Notes under the pieces: generated by a model
What the model was told of the DNA's origin: nothing
Database searches by the model: none
Seen by the model: only the letters and a program-made list of their open reading frames with translations
In this document: positions 34,461 through 42,095 of the stretch, piece by piece
How the letters are laid out: the number at the start of each line of letters is the position of its first letter
How positions within the stretch are numbered: position 1 is the first letter of the stretch
Translations under genes and position numbers: made by a program
Assembly (NCBI GenBank): GCA_013178305.1
Contig: JABLXB010000007.1
Coordinates: 62,001 to 126,000, forward strand
DNA from: Bacillota bacterium
GTDB taxonomy: Bacteria; Bacillota; Sulfobacillia; JABLXB01
Length of the DNA stretch: 64,000 nucleotides
Reading direction: 5' to 3'

Positions 34461-34676
34461 GTGGTCGGCTTGCTCATCGCGTTGTTCGCCGGTATCGTCC
34501 TGTTTGAGGTGCCCGGCCTGGTAAAGAAGAAGATGTGGCGGGAACTGGCGGCCTTTTCGATATACCTGTTGATCGGCATGGCCTTGAGCATCCCGCAGGC
34601 GCTGGGGGTAAGGCTGCCTAACCCCACCAAGGCCATTGAGGCGCTGTTCAGGCCGCTGTCGGAATTACTGAAATAG
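34461..34676 (+). CDS. Small two-helix membrane protein, D-subunit-like
   Basis: A 71-residue protein with two hydrophobic segments (VGLLIALFAGIVLFEVPGLV and LAAFSIYLLIGMALSIPQAL), joined by a short KKKMW basic turn, and a short hydrophilic tail. Small two-helix 'D' proteins next to gerA operons have been described in Bacillus species and modulate receptor output. Position, length and topology fit that group; sequence identity to a named member is not claimed. The start is GTG with GGGGG upstream. It lies between the C gene and the second B gene. Confidence 0.7.
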   Translation: MVGLLIALFAGIVLFEVPGLVKKKMWRELAAFSIYLLIGMALSIPQALGVRLPNPTKAIEALFRPLSELLK

Positions 34677-34693
34677 GCGGAGCGACGCAGTTC

Positions 34694-35806
34694 ATGAAAG
34701 GCACGAACGCACGGGACGAAATCAGGATATCTTACAGGCAGGAGCTGCTCCTGATGTTGAATTTCCTCCTGGCGAACGCCTTCATCATCATCCCCTCCGC
34801 GGCGGTGAAGGGCGCCAAGCAGGACGGGTGGATGACTATCGCCCTGGCGACCGTAACGGGGATAGGGCTCACCATGCTTCATACCACCCTGGGCATGAGG
34901 TACCCCCGGCAAACGCTGGTTCAGTATGCCCAGGTCATCCTCGCGAGGGTTCCTGGCAAGATGGTGGGGCTGCTTTTCATGTGGTTCGCTCTGCACCTGG
35001 GAGCCCTGGTTGTTCGGAATTTCGGCGATTTCATGGTCATTACGCTGATGCCCGAAACCCCTCGCATTGTGTTTCACGCCGTAATCATGCTGGTCGTTGT
35101 CCTGGCATTGTACGGGGGTCTCGAGGTCCTGTGCAGATTCAACGAGGGTTTGACGTTCCTGGTGGTTGTATCGATAATATTCGTCCTGGTCCTGTCGTTG
35201 AGTATCGAGGGCTTCGATCTGAAGAAACTCCTTCCACCTTTCGAAAATGGATTGCTACCGGTTCTGAAGACTTCCCTGATCCCCATCACCTTTCCTTTCG
35301 GTGAAACGGTCCTTTTTACGATGATCATCCCGTACCTGGACGAACAGGAAAAGGCCAGGCGAGCCCATATCGTTGCCATGGCCGGCGCAGGAACCCTGCT
35401 GACCCTGATCACGGTGGCAGTGGTGGCGGTCTTCGGCGTCACAGCGCTTGACTACCTGTACCCCACCCATTCTTTAACCAGATGCATAAGTATTGTTGCT
35501 GCTCCCGAGCGGATCGATGCTATTTCGATATCGGTCTGGATACTGTCGGGGCTGATCAAGATAGCGGTATGCCTGTTTGTTTTCGTTACCGGCAGCGCTC
35601 AAATGCTCAATCTAAAAGATTACAGGCCCCTCCTCCTCCCTTCGGGGGTAATAATGACCGCGCTATCCGTTCTGGTCTATGAGAACATCATGGAGCAAAT
35701 CGATTTTGCCGTGAAAGTCTGGCCGGTGTACAGCCTCCCCTTCGAAGTGGGTATCCCCCTGCTGCTTCTCGCGGTATCTTTGGTCGGACCTGATCGGGCT
35801 GCGTAA
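34694..35806 (+). CDS. Spore germination receptor B subunit (GerB family), second copy
   Basis: A 370-residue GerB-type permease with the same landmarks as the first copy: SYRQELLLMLNFLLANAFII, RYPRQTLVQYAQVILARVPG, GGLEVLCRFNEGLTFLVVV, and GSAQMLNLKDYRPLLLPSG. It differs in most positions from the other B protein, so it is not a recent duplicate. It closes the operon 17 bases after the D-like gene. Two B subunits could give the receptor two ligand specificities, or alternative assemblies with the same A and C. Confidence 0.92.
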   Translation: MKGTNARDEIRISYRQELLLMLNFLLANAFIIIPSAAVKGAKQDGWMTIALATVTGIGLTMLHTTLGMRYPRQTLVQYAQVILARVPGKMVGLLFMWFALHLGALVVRNFGDFMVITLMPETPRIVFHAVIMLVVVLALYGGLEVLCRFNEGLTFLVVVSIIFVLVLSLSIEGFDLKKLLPPFENGLLPVLKTSLIPITFPFGETVLFTMIIPYLDEQEKARRAHIVAMAGAGTLLTLITVAVVAVFGVTALDYLYPTHSLTRCISIVAAPERIDAISISVWILSGLIKIAVCLFVFVTGSAQMLNLKDYRPLLLPSGVIMTALSVLVYENIMEQIDFAVKVWPVYSLPFEVGIPLLLLAVSLVGPDRAA

Positions 35807-35906
35807 CCGGGGTGCAGGTAGCCTTGACTCTCGCTGTCATCGGAGCAGGATTCAGCGTAATATGAGGGGGCAACAGGCTCACCCTTGAATGAAGGGAGTC
35901 AGGCAG

Positions 35907-36368
35907 ATGCTCATCACCCCCACCACGTTCAGTCTCACCGCCGGGCGCGCCGAGGGAGGCACGCCGCTCACCGCTTTTGACGCTGCCCTCCTGGACGCCG
36001 GTCTCGGAAATCTCAATCTGCTCAAGGTTTCCAGCATAGTCCCGCCGGGGGCCAGGCTGGTGGAAACACCGGCCGTGCCGCCGGGGTCTCTGGTCCCGGT
36101 TGCCTACGGGACAATCACGAGCCAGGATCCGGGCCAGGTCATTTCGGCAGGGGTCGCCGTCGGGCTGACGGGCCACACGTTCGGGATGATAATGGAGTAT
36201 TCGGGCAGGCGCCCGAAAGAGGAAGTAGAGGCCCTGCTCGAACGGATGGTGCACGAATCTCTCGAGCGCCGTGGGTTGAAAGCCACGGAGTATTACGTGC
36301 GGGCCGTCGAGCACACGGTCGCCCGGTGCGGGTCCGTGTTCGCCGCCGTGCTGCTGTGGTACGATTAA
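35907..36368 (+). CDS. Pyruvoyl-dependent arginine decarboxylase
   Basis: A 153-residue proenzyme of the PvlArgDC family, which decarboxylates arginine to agmatine. The self-cleavage site is VSSIVPPGA: cleavage between Ser42 and Ser43 converts Ser43 to the pyruvoyl cofactor. Other family parts are LTAFDAALLDAGLGNLNLLK, the PPGSLVPVAYG segment, and the alpha-chain GLTGHTFGMIMEYSG followed by a conserved acid-rich helix. ATG 35907 has AAGGGAG 8 bases upstream; an ATG at 35889 lacks it. The last four bases overlap the end of the convergent amidase gene. It likely starts polyamine synthesis. Confidence 0.93.
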   Translation: MLITPTTFSLTAGRAEGGTPLTAFDAALLDAGLGNLNLLKVSSIVPPGARLVETPAVPPGSLVPVAYGTITSQDPGQVISAGVAVGLTGHTFGMIMEYSGRRPKEEVEALLERMVHESLERRGLKATEYYVRAVEHTVARCGSVFAAVLLWYD

Positions 36369-37285
36369 CCCGCCGGCTCCGCTTCCCAGTAGAAGTTCTT
36401 GATCCCGTTGAGGACGGCCTGGGCGACACGGTCCATGAACACGTAGCTCCTGACCAGGCCCTCGTCAACGGGGTTGGTAATTGTCACGAACTCTACCACG
36501 GCCGCGGGCACAGGGGGCGCTGAGGCCAACGAGGACGGCCGTATGCCTCTGGACGGGAGGTGGAGCCTCTTCGTGAGTTCGCCCAGCACGAGCCGTGCCA
36601 GGCCTTCACCGCGCGGGCCGGCGTAAGCCACTCCCGCCCCACGCACGGCGGACTCCGAGGCCCCACCGGTATGAAGCGAAACGAACGCCGCTGCGCCATG
36701 GCGGTTGACGAGCTCGAGCCTCGCTTCCCACGACAGGAACACGTCACCGTTTCTTGTCATGATGCAGCGCATACCCGCCCGTTCGATCGCCGATTTGAGC
36801 CGCCTGGCGAGGTCCAGCACGACGTGCTTCTCGACCAGATCCACGGGGCCGCACCTGCCCGGGTCCATGCCGCCGTGACCGGCGTCCACGACCAGCGTCC
36901 TGCCTGCCAGCACACGGTAGATGGGCTTCATGTCGAAGCGGATCTCCAGCCTGTGCGGCACGCCGGCCACGGAGTCCACGGAGTACGGGACGTCGTGCTC
37001 GAGGTACGCCTCAAGGACCGAACCCGCCGGCGCCGTCCAGGCAACGAGGTGGTCGATGAGGCCGTCGTACACCGGGATAGAGCAATCCGGCATGTTAAGC
37101 CGCACCCCACCAAATTCCAGGACCAGCACGCTGCCTCGCCCGGACTTCCGCGAGGAGATCCCGGGCTCCAGCGCCACGGTCGATTCCACCAGGATCCGGG
37201 TCGAGAGGTCTGCCGGCCCAGCGTGCGCGGTCGCGCTTTTGGGCGGCCCCGCCTGTATGTTGGTCACCAGCCTGTCCGTAGACAA
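36365..37285 (-). CDS. N-acetylmuramoyl-L-alanine amidase (Amidase_3)
   Basis: A 306-residue protein with an AMIN-like beta domain (about 30-122) and a C-terminal Amidase_3 zinc domain (about 128-300). Zn ligands are His137 (DAGHGG), Glu152 (VEKHVV) and His205 (SLHTGG), with catalytic Glu265 (VEFVTITN). Such enzymes cut the MurNAc-L-Ala bond in peptidoglycan. No signal peptide is visible with the TTG start at 37285, and no better upstream start was found. Either export is unusual or the start is misread. It converges on the arginine decarboxylase gene with a 4-base overlap. Confidence 0.87.
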   Translation of the reverse strand: MSTDRLVTNIQAGPPKSATAHAGPADLSTRILVESTVALEPGISSRKSGRGSVLVLEFGGVRLNMPDCSIPVYDGLIDHLVAWTAPAGSVLEAYLEHDVPYSVDSVAGVPHRLEIRFDMKPIYRVLAGRTLVVDAGHGGMDPGRCGPVDLVEKHVVLDLARRLKSAIERAGMRCIMTRNGDVFLSWEARLELVNRHGAAAFVSLHTGGASESAVRGAGVAYAGPRGEGLARLVLGELTKRLHLPSRGIRPSSLASAPPVPAAVVEFVTITNPVDEGLVRSYVFMDRVAQAVLNGIKNFYWEAEPAG

Positions 37286-37370
37286 TCACACTCCGCGCTT
37301 CCCACGAATAGGGCTATGTTGTAGCACGCCCGGCTAGACGCAAATCCCCGAGCGTGATGGGAGGGTGAGC

Positions 37371-38033
37371 ATGACTGACTCATACGCCCTGATACCGCTC
37401 AGGACGCACCTCATCTCCGCGGGCGAGGACATTGTGGACGTGGTGTGCCAGTACGTCCGCGGGGTGGCCACGTCCGGTGACGTGGTGGCGATCTCCGAGA
37501 GCGCCGTGGCCGTCAGCCAGGGTAGGGCGGTGCTCTCGCGGGGCGTGAAGCCCGGGTTTCTTGCGAGGTTCCTGTGCCGGTTTCCGCAGAAGCACGGGAG
37601 CCTCGCGACCCCTCAGGCCATGCAGTTGGCGATAAGCGAGGCGGGAGTCCCGAGAGTCCTGGCAGCGGCTGTCGTCGGAGGTCTCGCGAAGGCCGTTGGC
37701 ATAAGAGGGCTATTCTACAGGATCGCCGGCAGGGGGCTCGCAGCCATCGACGACATTGCGGGGACCCTGTACCCGTTTGATGAGCACATCGTACTTGCGC
37801 CCAGGGACGGTCAGGCCGTGGTGGACGCCATTCGCGACCGCACGGGGCTCGAAGCCGCCATCGTGGATGTGAACGACATCCGCTGCGTGGACTTCATGGC
37901 TGCTACGAGGAACCTCGACCGCGCGGCCGTGGCAAGGGCGCTCGAAAGGAACCCGATGGGAAATGACGACGAGCAGACGCCCATAGTCGTGCTGAAGAGG
38001 TTGTCCACCGATCCCGTGCAGAACGCCGGATAG
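37371..38033 (+). CDS. CofE-like protein (coenzyme F420-0:L-glutamate ligase family)
   Basis: A 220-residue member of the F420_ligase family. It has ALIPLRTHLISAGEDIVDVV, GDVVAISESAVAVSQGR, the GLFYRIAGRGLAAIDDI block and a C-terminal VDVNDIRCVDF. True CofE adds glutamate residues to F420-0 in methanogens and actinobacteria. Stand-alone relatives occur in spore formers without F420 synthesis, and their role is unknown. No other F420 gene is in this window. ATG 37371 with GGAGGG 9 bases upstream is preferred to GTG 37365. It is transcribed away from the amidase gene. Confidence 0.82.
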   Translation: MTDSYALIPLRTHLISAGEDIVDVVCQYVRGVATSGDVVAISESAVAVSQGRAVLSRGVKPGFLARFLCRFPQKHGSLATPQAMQLAISEAGVPRVLAAAVVGGLAKAVGIRGLFYRIAGRGLAAIDDIAGTLYPFDEHIVLAPRDGQAVVDAIRDRTGLEAAIVDVNDIRCVDFMAATRNLDRAAVARALERNPMGNDDEQTPIVVLKRLSTDPVQNAG

Positions 38034-38093
38034 AACCCGCACGCTGGTGACACGATAATATCCGGCAACCAGCACGGGAAAGGAGAGAGCGCT

Positions 38094-38984
38094 ATTTCGA
38101 CTCGGAGACTGATCGCGGCTGGACTGGTGGCGGTGGTCGCTCTGGCCGCGATCGCTTATTTCGGAACGAGGATTCCCAGGCTGAGGAGGCCCGCGCCGCC
38201 ATACGGGCAGAAGGGCGCAGGGCCCGACTGGCAGCCGCTGAGGCAGTCGATCCAGTCGTATATTGGCAGCCAGAGGGGCAAGTTCGCCGTCTACATCTAT
38301 GATTTCGAGAGCGGCTCCGAACTGGGGATCGACTCCGAGACCCCGATGTACGCCGCGAGTTCGATCAAGGTGCCGATCGTGCTCTACCTGTACACGCTGG
38401 CTGCCCGCGGCGAGGTGTCGCTGGAGGAGATGGTCTCATACCGACCGGATTCCGACTACGCCACGGGGTCCGGGGTCATCCAGTATACGGCCGCGCCAGG
38501 CAACCGGTACTCCCTGAGGACTCTCGGAAACCTGGCGATAACCATAAGCGACAACGCGGCCACGAAGATGCTCATCAGGAGGCTCGGCCTCGATAATATC
38601 CGGTCGTTCATGGCGAGTCTCGGTGGCACGGTCCTGTTCCCGGATAACAGGTACGTTTCAACCGCGAGGGACCTCGGCCTCTATGTGAGGGCGACGCGGC
38701 AATTCGCCGAGGCCAACCCGGGCCTCGGTGGGACCTTCATCTACGACCTCAGCCACACCATAACCAACGAGGGTATCCCCCAGGACCTTCCGGATGGGGT
38801 GAAGGTCGCCCACAAGGTCGGAGCCGCCGGCACTGTAGCCACCGACGCGGGGATAGTGTTCCTCGACAGGCGGCCGTATGTGCTCAGCGTGCTTACAGAG
38901 GACGTCGGCGACACCGAGGTGCCCGGCTTCAATGCGATAGGGCGGATCTCGCGGATCGTCTACGACTACCTCAGCAGCCAGTAG
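38094..38984 (+). CDS. Class A beta-lactamase-like serine hydrolase, membrane-anchored
   Basis: A protein of about 296 residues with an N-terminal membrane anchor and a beta-lactamase-type (SxxK) serine hydrolase domain. Motifs are SSIK (ASSIKVPIVLYLY, nucleophile Ser89), SDN (ISDNAATK) and HKVG in place of KTG. The first ATG/GTG (38127) lies inside the hydrophobic segment with no ribosome-binding site; AGGAGAG at 38081-38087 points instead to an ATT at 38094 (ISTRRLIAAG), which would give a proper basic N-terminus. Related proteins include YbxI-like and wall-processing hydrolases. Antibiotic hydrolysis is not implied. The next gene is a paralogue. Confidence 0.82.
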   Translation: MSTRRLIAAGLVAVVALAAIAYFGTRIPRLRRPAPPYGQKGAGPDWQPLRQSIQSYIGSQRGKFAVYIYDFESGSELGIDSETPMYAASSIKVPIVLYLYTLAARGEVSLEEMVSYRPDSDYATGSGVIQYTAAPGNRYSLRTLGNLAITISDNAATKMLIRRLGLDNIRSFMASLGGTVLFPDNRYVSTARDLGLYVRATRQFAEANPGLGGTFIYDLSHTITNEGIPQDLPDGVKVAHKVGAAGTVATDAGIVFLDRRPYVLSVLTEDVGDTEVPGFNAIGRISRIVYDYLSSQ

Positions 38985-39134
38985 GTGCCGGCGCCACACC
39001 GCCGGCACCCGCCCGCGCAACCGGAAGCGCAGTTGCCGAAAACCCTTCTACCAGCAGTTATCATCTTCCCCGCCACCCTCACTTTATGTTAAGCTCTGGT
39101 CGTCGCGCTGGATCGCGGCGGGTCAAACAATCAG

Positions 39135-40049
39135 GTGAGGATGCGGGGTGGACCATTGAGAAGGCACAGGACCGTCGTTGCAATCACCGTTCTTGCCGTC
39201 CTGACGCTTGCGATGGCTGTGGCTCAGGCGGCGTCTGTGAACCCCGCGGTGGCTCCGGCCGGCGCTGAGGCTTCCGGGCATCCTGGATACGCACCCCTTG
39301 AATCCAGGATAAGGGCGTACCTTTCGCGGGATCCCGCCACGTGGGGGATATACTTCATCGATCTCGACTCGGGCAAGACGTTCGGTGTCAACCCGGACAC
39401 CCCCATACCCCAGGCGAGCCTGGTCAAGGTGCCGCTGGTTCTGTACATAAACCACCTCGTCTCGCGGGGGGAAATGACCTGGGACGACCAGGTGGCCTAC
39501 CGGCCGGACACCGACTACCGTGGCGGCGCGGGCGCGATGCAGTTCTTCGCGCAGCCCGGGTGGACCTATTCGGTGAGGGTCCTGGCCAACCTGGCGATAA
39601 CCCTCAGCGATAACGTCACGAAGGCCATGCTCGTCAGGTACGTTGGGGCGGGAAACCTGGTCAAGTACATGTCATCGCTCGGCGCCTCGCAGCCTCACGT
39701 GAACGGCGAGGACTCGACGACCGCGCGGGATATGGCCGTTTACCTGCAGGCCATACTGAGTCTATCGCGCGAGAGACCGGATCTCGGTCAGAGGCTCCTC
39801 GACGACCTGTCGCACAGCATCTGGCACGTGGGTCTTCCGGGGCGCCTGCCCAAAGGGGTGCGGGTGGCTCACAAGGAGGGCGATATCACGGGGGTCTCCA
39901 ATGATGCCGGCGTAGTGTTCTCGAGGCATCCGTACGTCATCTGCATCTTGTCGAAGGGCCAGCCCGACGCCGAGGCGGGATTCAGCAAGATAGCGGACAT
40001 TTCCAGGATGGTGTACGATTATCAGGAGCAGGTATACGGCGGCAATTGA
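39135..40049 (+). CDS. Class A beta-lactamase-like serine hydrolase, secreted paralogue
   Basis: A 304-residue paralogue of the preceding gene. The signal peptide (RRHRTVVAITVLAVLTLAMA...AQAA) is followed by the SxxK domain: SLVK (Ser95, Lys98), LSDN and HKEG. The blocks YRPDTDYRGGAGAMQF and ITLSDNVTKAMLVRYVG line up with the first copy, which shows a tandem duplication. The start may be GTG 39135, ATG 39141 or TTG 39156; AGGTGAGG and GGGGTGG support different choices. It ends 14 bases before the infC promoter. Substrate unknown; cell-wall peptides are the likeliest class. Confidence 0.83.
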   Translation: MRMRGGPLRRHRTVVAITVLAVLTLAMAVAQAASVNPAVAPAGAEASGHPGYAPLESRIRAYLSRDPATWGIYFIDLDSGKTFGVNPDTPIPQASLVKVPLVLYINHLVSRGEMTWDDQVAYRPDTDYRGGAGAMQFFAQPGWTYSVRVLANLAITLSDNVTKAMLVRYVGAGNLVKYMSSLGASQPHVNGEDSTTARDMAVYLQAILSLSRERPDLGQRLLDDLSHSIWHVGLPGRLPKGVRVAHKEGDITGVSNDAGVVFSRHPYVICILSKGQPDAEAGFSKIADISRMVYDYQEQVYGGN

Positions 40050-40062
40050 CGAGGCCGCGCAT

Positions 40063-40092
40063 TTGACGCCTGCGAAGACCCCATGGTATACT
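40063..40092 (+). promoter_or_regulatory. Sigma-A promoter of the infC operon
   Basis: TTGACG (40063-40068), 18-base spacer, TATACT (40087-40092). Confidence 0.8.
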
Positions 40093-40098
40093 TGGAAA

Positions 40099-40250
40099 GT
40101 CCCAGCGAAGTAGAAGCCATCCGCTTCTCACCTTACGGCCGGTTGCCTGTAAGGTCACCACAAGCCTGGTAGACGGTTCGCCCTCCGGGGCGGGTTGGAT
40201 GACGGCTGAGAGCGGGTGGGGGCCCGCTTTTTTGTTGTCCATCATAGGCA
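40099..40250 (+). promoter_or_regulatory. infC leader (probable L20-type autoregulatory leader)
   Basis: A leader of about 180 bases between promoter and infC, rich in paired segments (for example CTTACGGCC/GGTTGCCTGTAAGG and CCCTCCGGGG), ends in a terminator. In Bacillota, L20 binds such leaders and causes premature termination of infC-rpmI-rplT. The assignment rests on position, length and terminator, not on a matched covariance model. Confidence 0.55.
40212..40234 (+). terminator. Attenuator terminator before infC
   Basis: Stem GCGGG (40212-40216) with CCCGC (40223-40227), followed by six T residues. It lies inside the infC leader and not after a gene, which supports attenuation. Confidence 0.75.
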
Positions 40251-40279
40251 AGTGATCAGAGACAGGGGGTGGCTGAACT

Positions 40280-40795
40280 ATATCTAAGGACCTTCGGATT
40301 AATGAAGCAATCCGGGCCCGAGAAGTCAGGTTGGTATCCGATACAGGCGAGCAGCTGGGGATAGTCCAGTTCCGGGACGCCCTCAAGCTGGCGTCGGAGA
40401 AGGGAGTGGACCTCGTCGAGGTCGCTCCGACGGCGCGTCCTCCAGTGTGCCGCATCATGGACTACGGCAGGTTCAAGTACGAGCAGTCTAAGAGGGCCAA
40501 GGAAGCGCGCAAGAAGCAGCGGGTGTTCGACGTCAAGGAAGTCAAGATGAGGCCCACCATCGAGGAGCATGACTTCAGTGTCAAGGCGAAAAACACCGCC
40601 AGGTTCCTGCAAGAGGGGGACAAGGTCAAGGTTACGATCACGTTTCGCGGGCGTGAAATCGTCCATTCCGAACTGGGGCGGCAGGTTCTGGAAAGGCTCG
40701 CGCAGGAAGTAGCGCAGGTAGGCCTGATCGAGCGGGCGCCCAGGATCGAGGGAAGGAATATGATAATGATTCTTACGCCCAAGCAGGCCGGCTAA
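40280..40795 (+). CDS. infC: Translation initiation factor IF-3 (ATA start)
   Basis: IF-3 of about 171 residues, which prevents premature 50S joining and checks start codons. The conserved N-terminus ISKDLRINEAIRAREVRLVS is encoded from 40280 and is preceded by an in-frame TGA at 40274. The only possible initiation codon that keeps this N-terminus is ATA (first codon), placed 7 bases after AGGGGGTGG. Non-canonical starts (ATT in Escherichia coli and Bacillus subtilis) let IF-3 repress its own translation, so ATA fits. N-domain, basic linker (KYEQSKRAKEARKKQ) and C-domain are complete. The first gene of the operon with rpmI and rplT. Confidence 0.95.
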   Translation: MSKDLRINEAIRAREVRLVSDTGEQLGIVQFRDALKLASEKGVDLVEVAPTARPPVCRIMDYGRFKYEQSKRAKEARKKQRVFDVKEVKMRPTIEEHDFSVKAKNTARFLQEGDKVKVTITFRGREIVHSELGRQVLERLAQEVAQVGLIERAPRIEGRNMIMILTPKQAG

Positions 40796-40813
40796 TTAGG
40801 AGGGCACTTTTCC

Positions 40814-41011
40814 ATGCCAAAGATGAAAACGCATCGTGGAGCAGCCAAGAGAATGCGGTTCACTGGGTCCGGCAAGGTACGCCGGATGAAGGCGGGCAAG
40901 ACCCACAAGCTCGAGGTCAAGGCCGCCAAGCGCAGGCGCTGGCTGCGTAAAGCGACGGTCGCCAGCGGGGCTGACTCCGCCAGGGCGCGGAGGCTGTTGC
41001 CTTACAGATAG
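40814..41011 (+). CDS. rpmI: 50S ribosomal protein L35
   Basis: A 65-residue, very basic protein of the large subunit. It has the family start [20 protein letters not shown] and the segment [16 protein letters not shown]. It lies 18 bases after infC with AGGAGG before ATG, in the conserved infC-rpmI-rplT order. Confidence 0.97.
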   Translation: MPKMKTHRGAAKRMRFTGSGKVRRMKAGKTHKLEVKAAKRRRWLRKATVASGADSARARRLLPYR

Positions 41012-41032
41012 TTCACGGGAGGTCGGGTTTTC

Positions 41033-41392
41033 ATGGCACGCGTTAAGACCGGCGTCACCACCCGGAGACGCCACAAGAAGCTTCTAAAGCTCGCAAAAGG
41101 ATACTGGGGCAGGAAGTCCAAGGTTTTCCGGATGGCGAACGAGACGGTCATGAAGGCGCTCTCGTACGCTCTGAGGGACAGGAGAGCCAAGAAGAGGGAG
41201 TTCAGGAGGCTCTGGATAGCGAGGATCAACGCCGCCGCGAGGAACGAGGGTATGTCGTATAGTCGCATGATGAACGGTCTTCGCAAGGCCGGCGTAGCGG
41301 TGAACCGGAAGATGCTCGCGGACCTGGCCGTAAGAGACTCCGATGCGTTCGTCAGGATGGTCGAGGTTGCGAGGCAGGGCCTGAAGGCCTGA
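41033..41392 (+). CDS. rplT: 50S ribosomal protein L20
   Basis: A 119-residue 50S assembly protein that binds 23S rRNA and, in Bacillota, the infC leader. Seen are the basic N-terminal arm ([20 protein letters not shown]), [20 protein letters not shown] and the globular end [20 protein letters not shown]. It begins 21 bases after rpmI. It ends the translation operon; a potassium-uptake gene follows 20 bases later, so readthrough is likely. Confidence 0.97.
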   Translation: MARVKTGVTTRRRHKKLLKLAKGYWGRKSKVFRMANETVMKALSYALRDRRAKKREFRRLWIARINAAARNEGMSYSRMMNGLRKAGVAVNRKMLADLAVRDSDAFVRMVEVARQGLKA

Positions 41393-41411
41393 CTGAGGGA
41401 GGCCCCGGCTT

Positions 41412-42062
41412 GTGAAGCAGTATGTCGTGATCGGTCTCGGGCGCTTCGGCGGTGAGGTCGCCAGGGCGCTCGAGGCGAGCGGGAACGAAGTGCTCGGCAT
41501 CGACAACGACCCGGCCAGGGTGCAGGCCCTGGGCGAATCCCTTACTCACGCGATCGTGGCCGACGGCGCCGACATAGAGGTGCTGAACCGGTTGGGGCTG
41601 AGAAACTTCGACTGCGCTGTCGTAAGCGTCGGCGCCAACCTGGAATCGAGCGTGCTGATCACGCTCAACCTCAAGGAACTCGGGATCAAGAAGGTCGTTG
41701 CGAAGGCGCACGGCGATCTCCATGGCAAGATCCTGGCCAAGGTGGGAGCGGACACCGTCGTGTTCCCCGAGAGGGAAATGGCCGCGAAGCTCGCCGAGAA
41801 CCTTGTGGCTGACAACGTGCTCGACCTGATGGAACTGGGTTCCGAATGCGCCGTTGTCGAGATGATGGCCAGTGGCGACATGGTGGGCAAGACCCTCGAG
41901 CAGCTACGCCTTCGCCAGCGGTACGGGGTCAACGTGGTAGCGATCAAGCGGGATAACCAGGTTGACCTGGCCCCTCAGCCCGACAGGGTCATAGGCGAAA
42001 ACGACGTCCTCGTAATCATAGGGCGTAACGCAAGTATCAGGAGTCTCGAGCACAGAGCGTAG
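41412..42062 (+). CDS. Ktr/Trk potassium-uptake regulatory subunit (KtrA-like), first copy
   Basis: A 216-residue cytoplasmic RCK protein. The N-terminal Rossmann domain binds ATP/ADP or NAD: YVVIGLGRFGGEVARALEAS followed by GIDNDPARV. The C-terminal RCK_C domain (about 138-216, LMELGSECAVVEMMASGDMVG) is the site where KtrA-type proteins bind c-di-AMP. An octameric ring of such proteins gates KtrB. The start is GTG. It precedes the channel gene by 34 bases, and a second KtrA-like gene follows the channel. Confidence 0.92.
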   Translation: MKQYVVIGLGRFGGEVARALEASGNEVLGIDNDPARVQALGESLTHAIVADGADIEVLNRLGLRNFDCAVVSVGANLESSVLITLNLKELGIKKVVAKAHGDLHGKILAKVGADTVVFPEREMAAKLAENLVADNVLDLMELGSECAVVEMMASGDMVGKTLEQLRLRQRYGVNVVAIKRDNQVDLAPQPDRVIGENDVLVIIGRNASIRSLEHRA

Positions 42063-42095
42063 GCTCAGGATATCGCACCGTGCGGAAGTGGGATA

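Noticed and set aside
37095-37289. Alternative N-terminal frames of the amidase with GTG at 37289
   Set aside because: They run in another frame than the conserved AMIN/Amidase_3 domains and supply no signal peptide.
38985-39008. Perfect 9-bp hairpin after the first serine hydrolase as a terminator
   Set aside because: No T-run follows on either side, so termination is doubtful; it may only be a processing or stability element.
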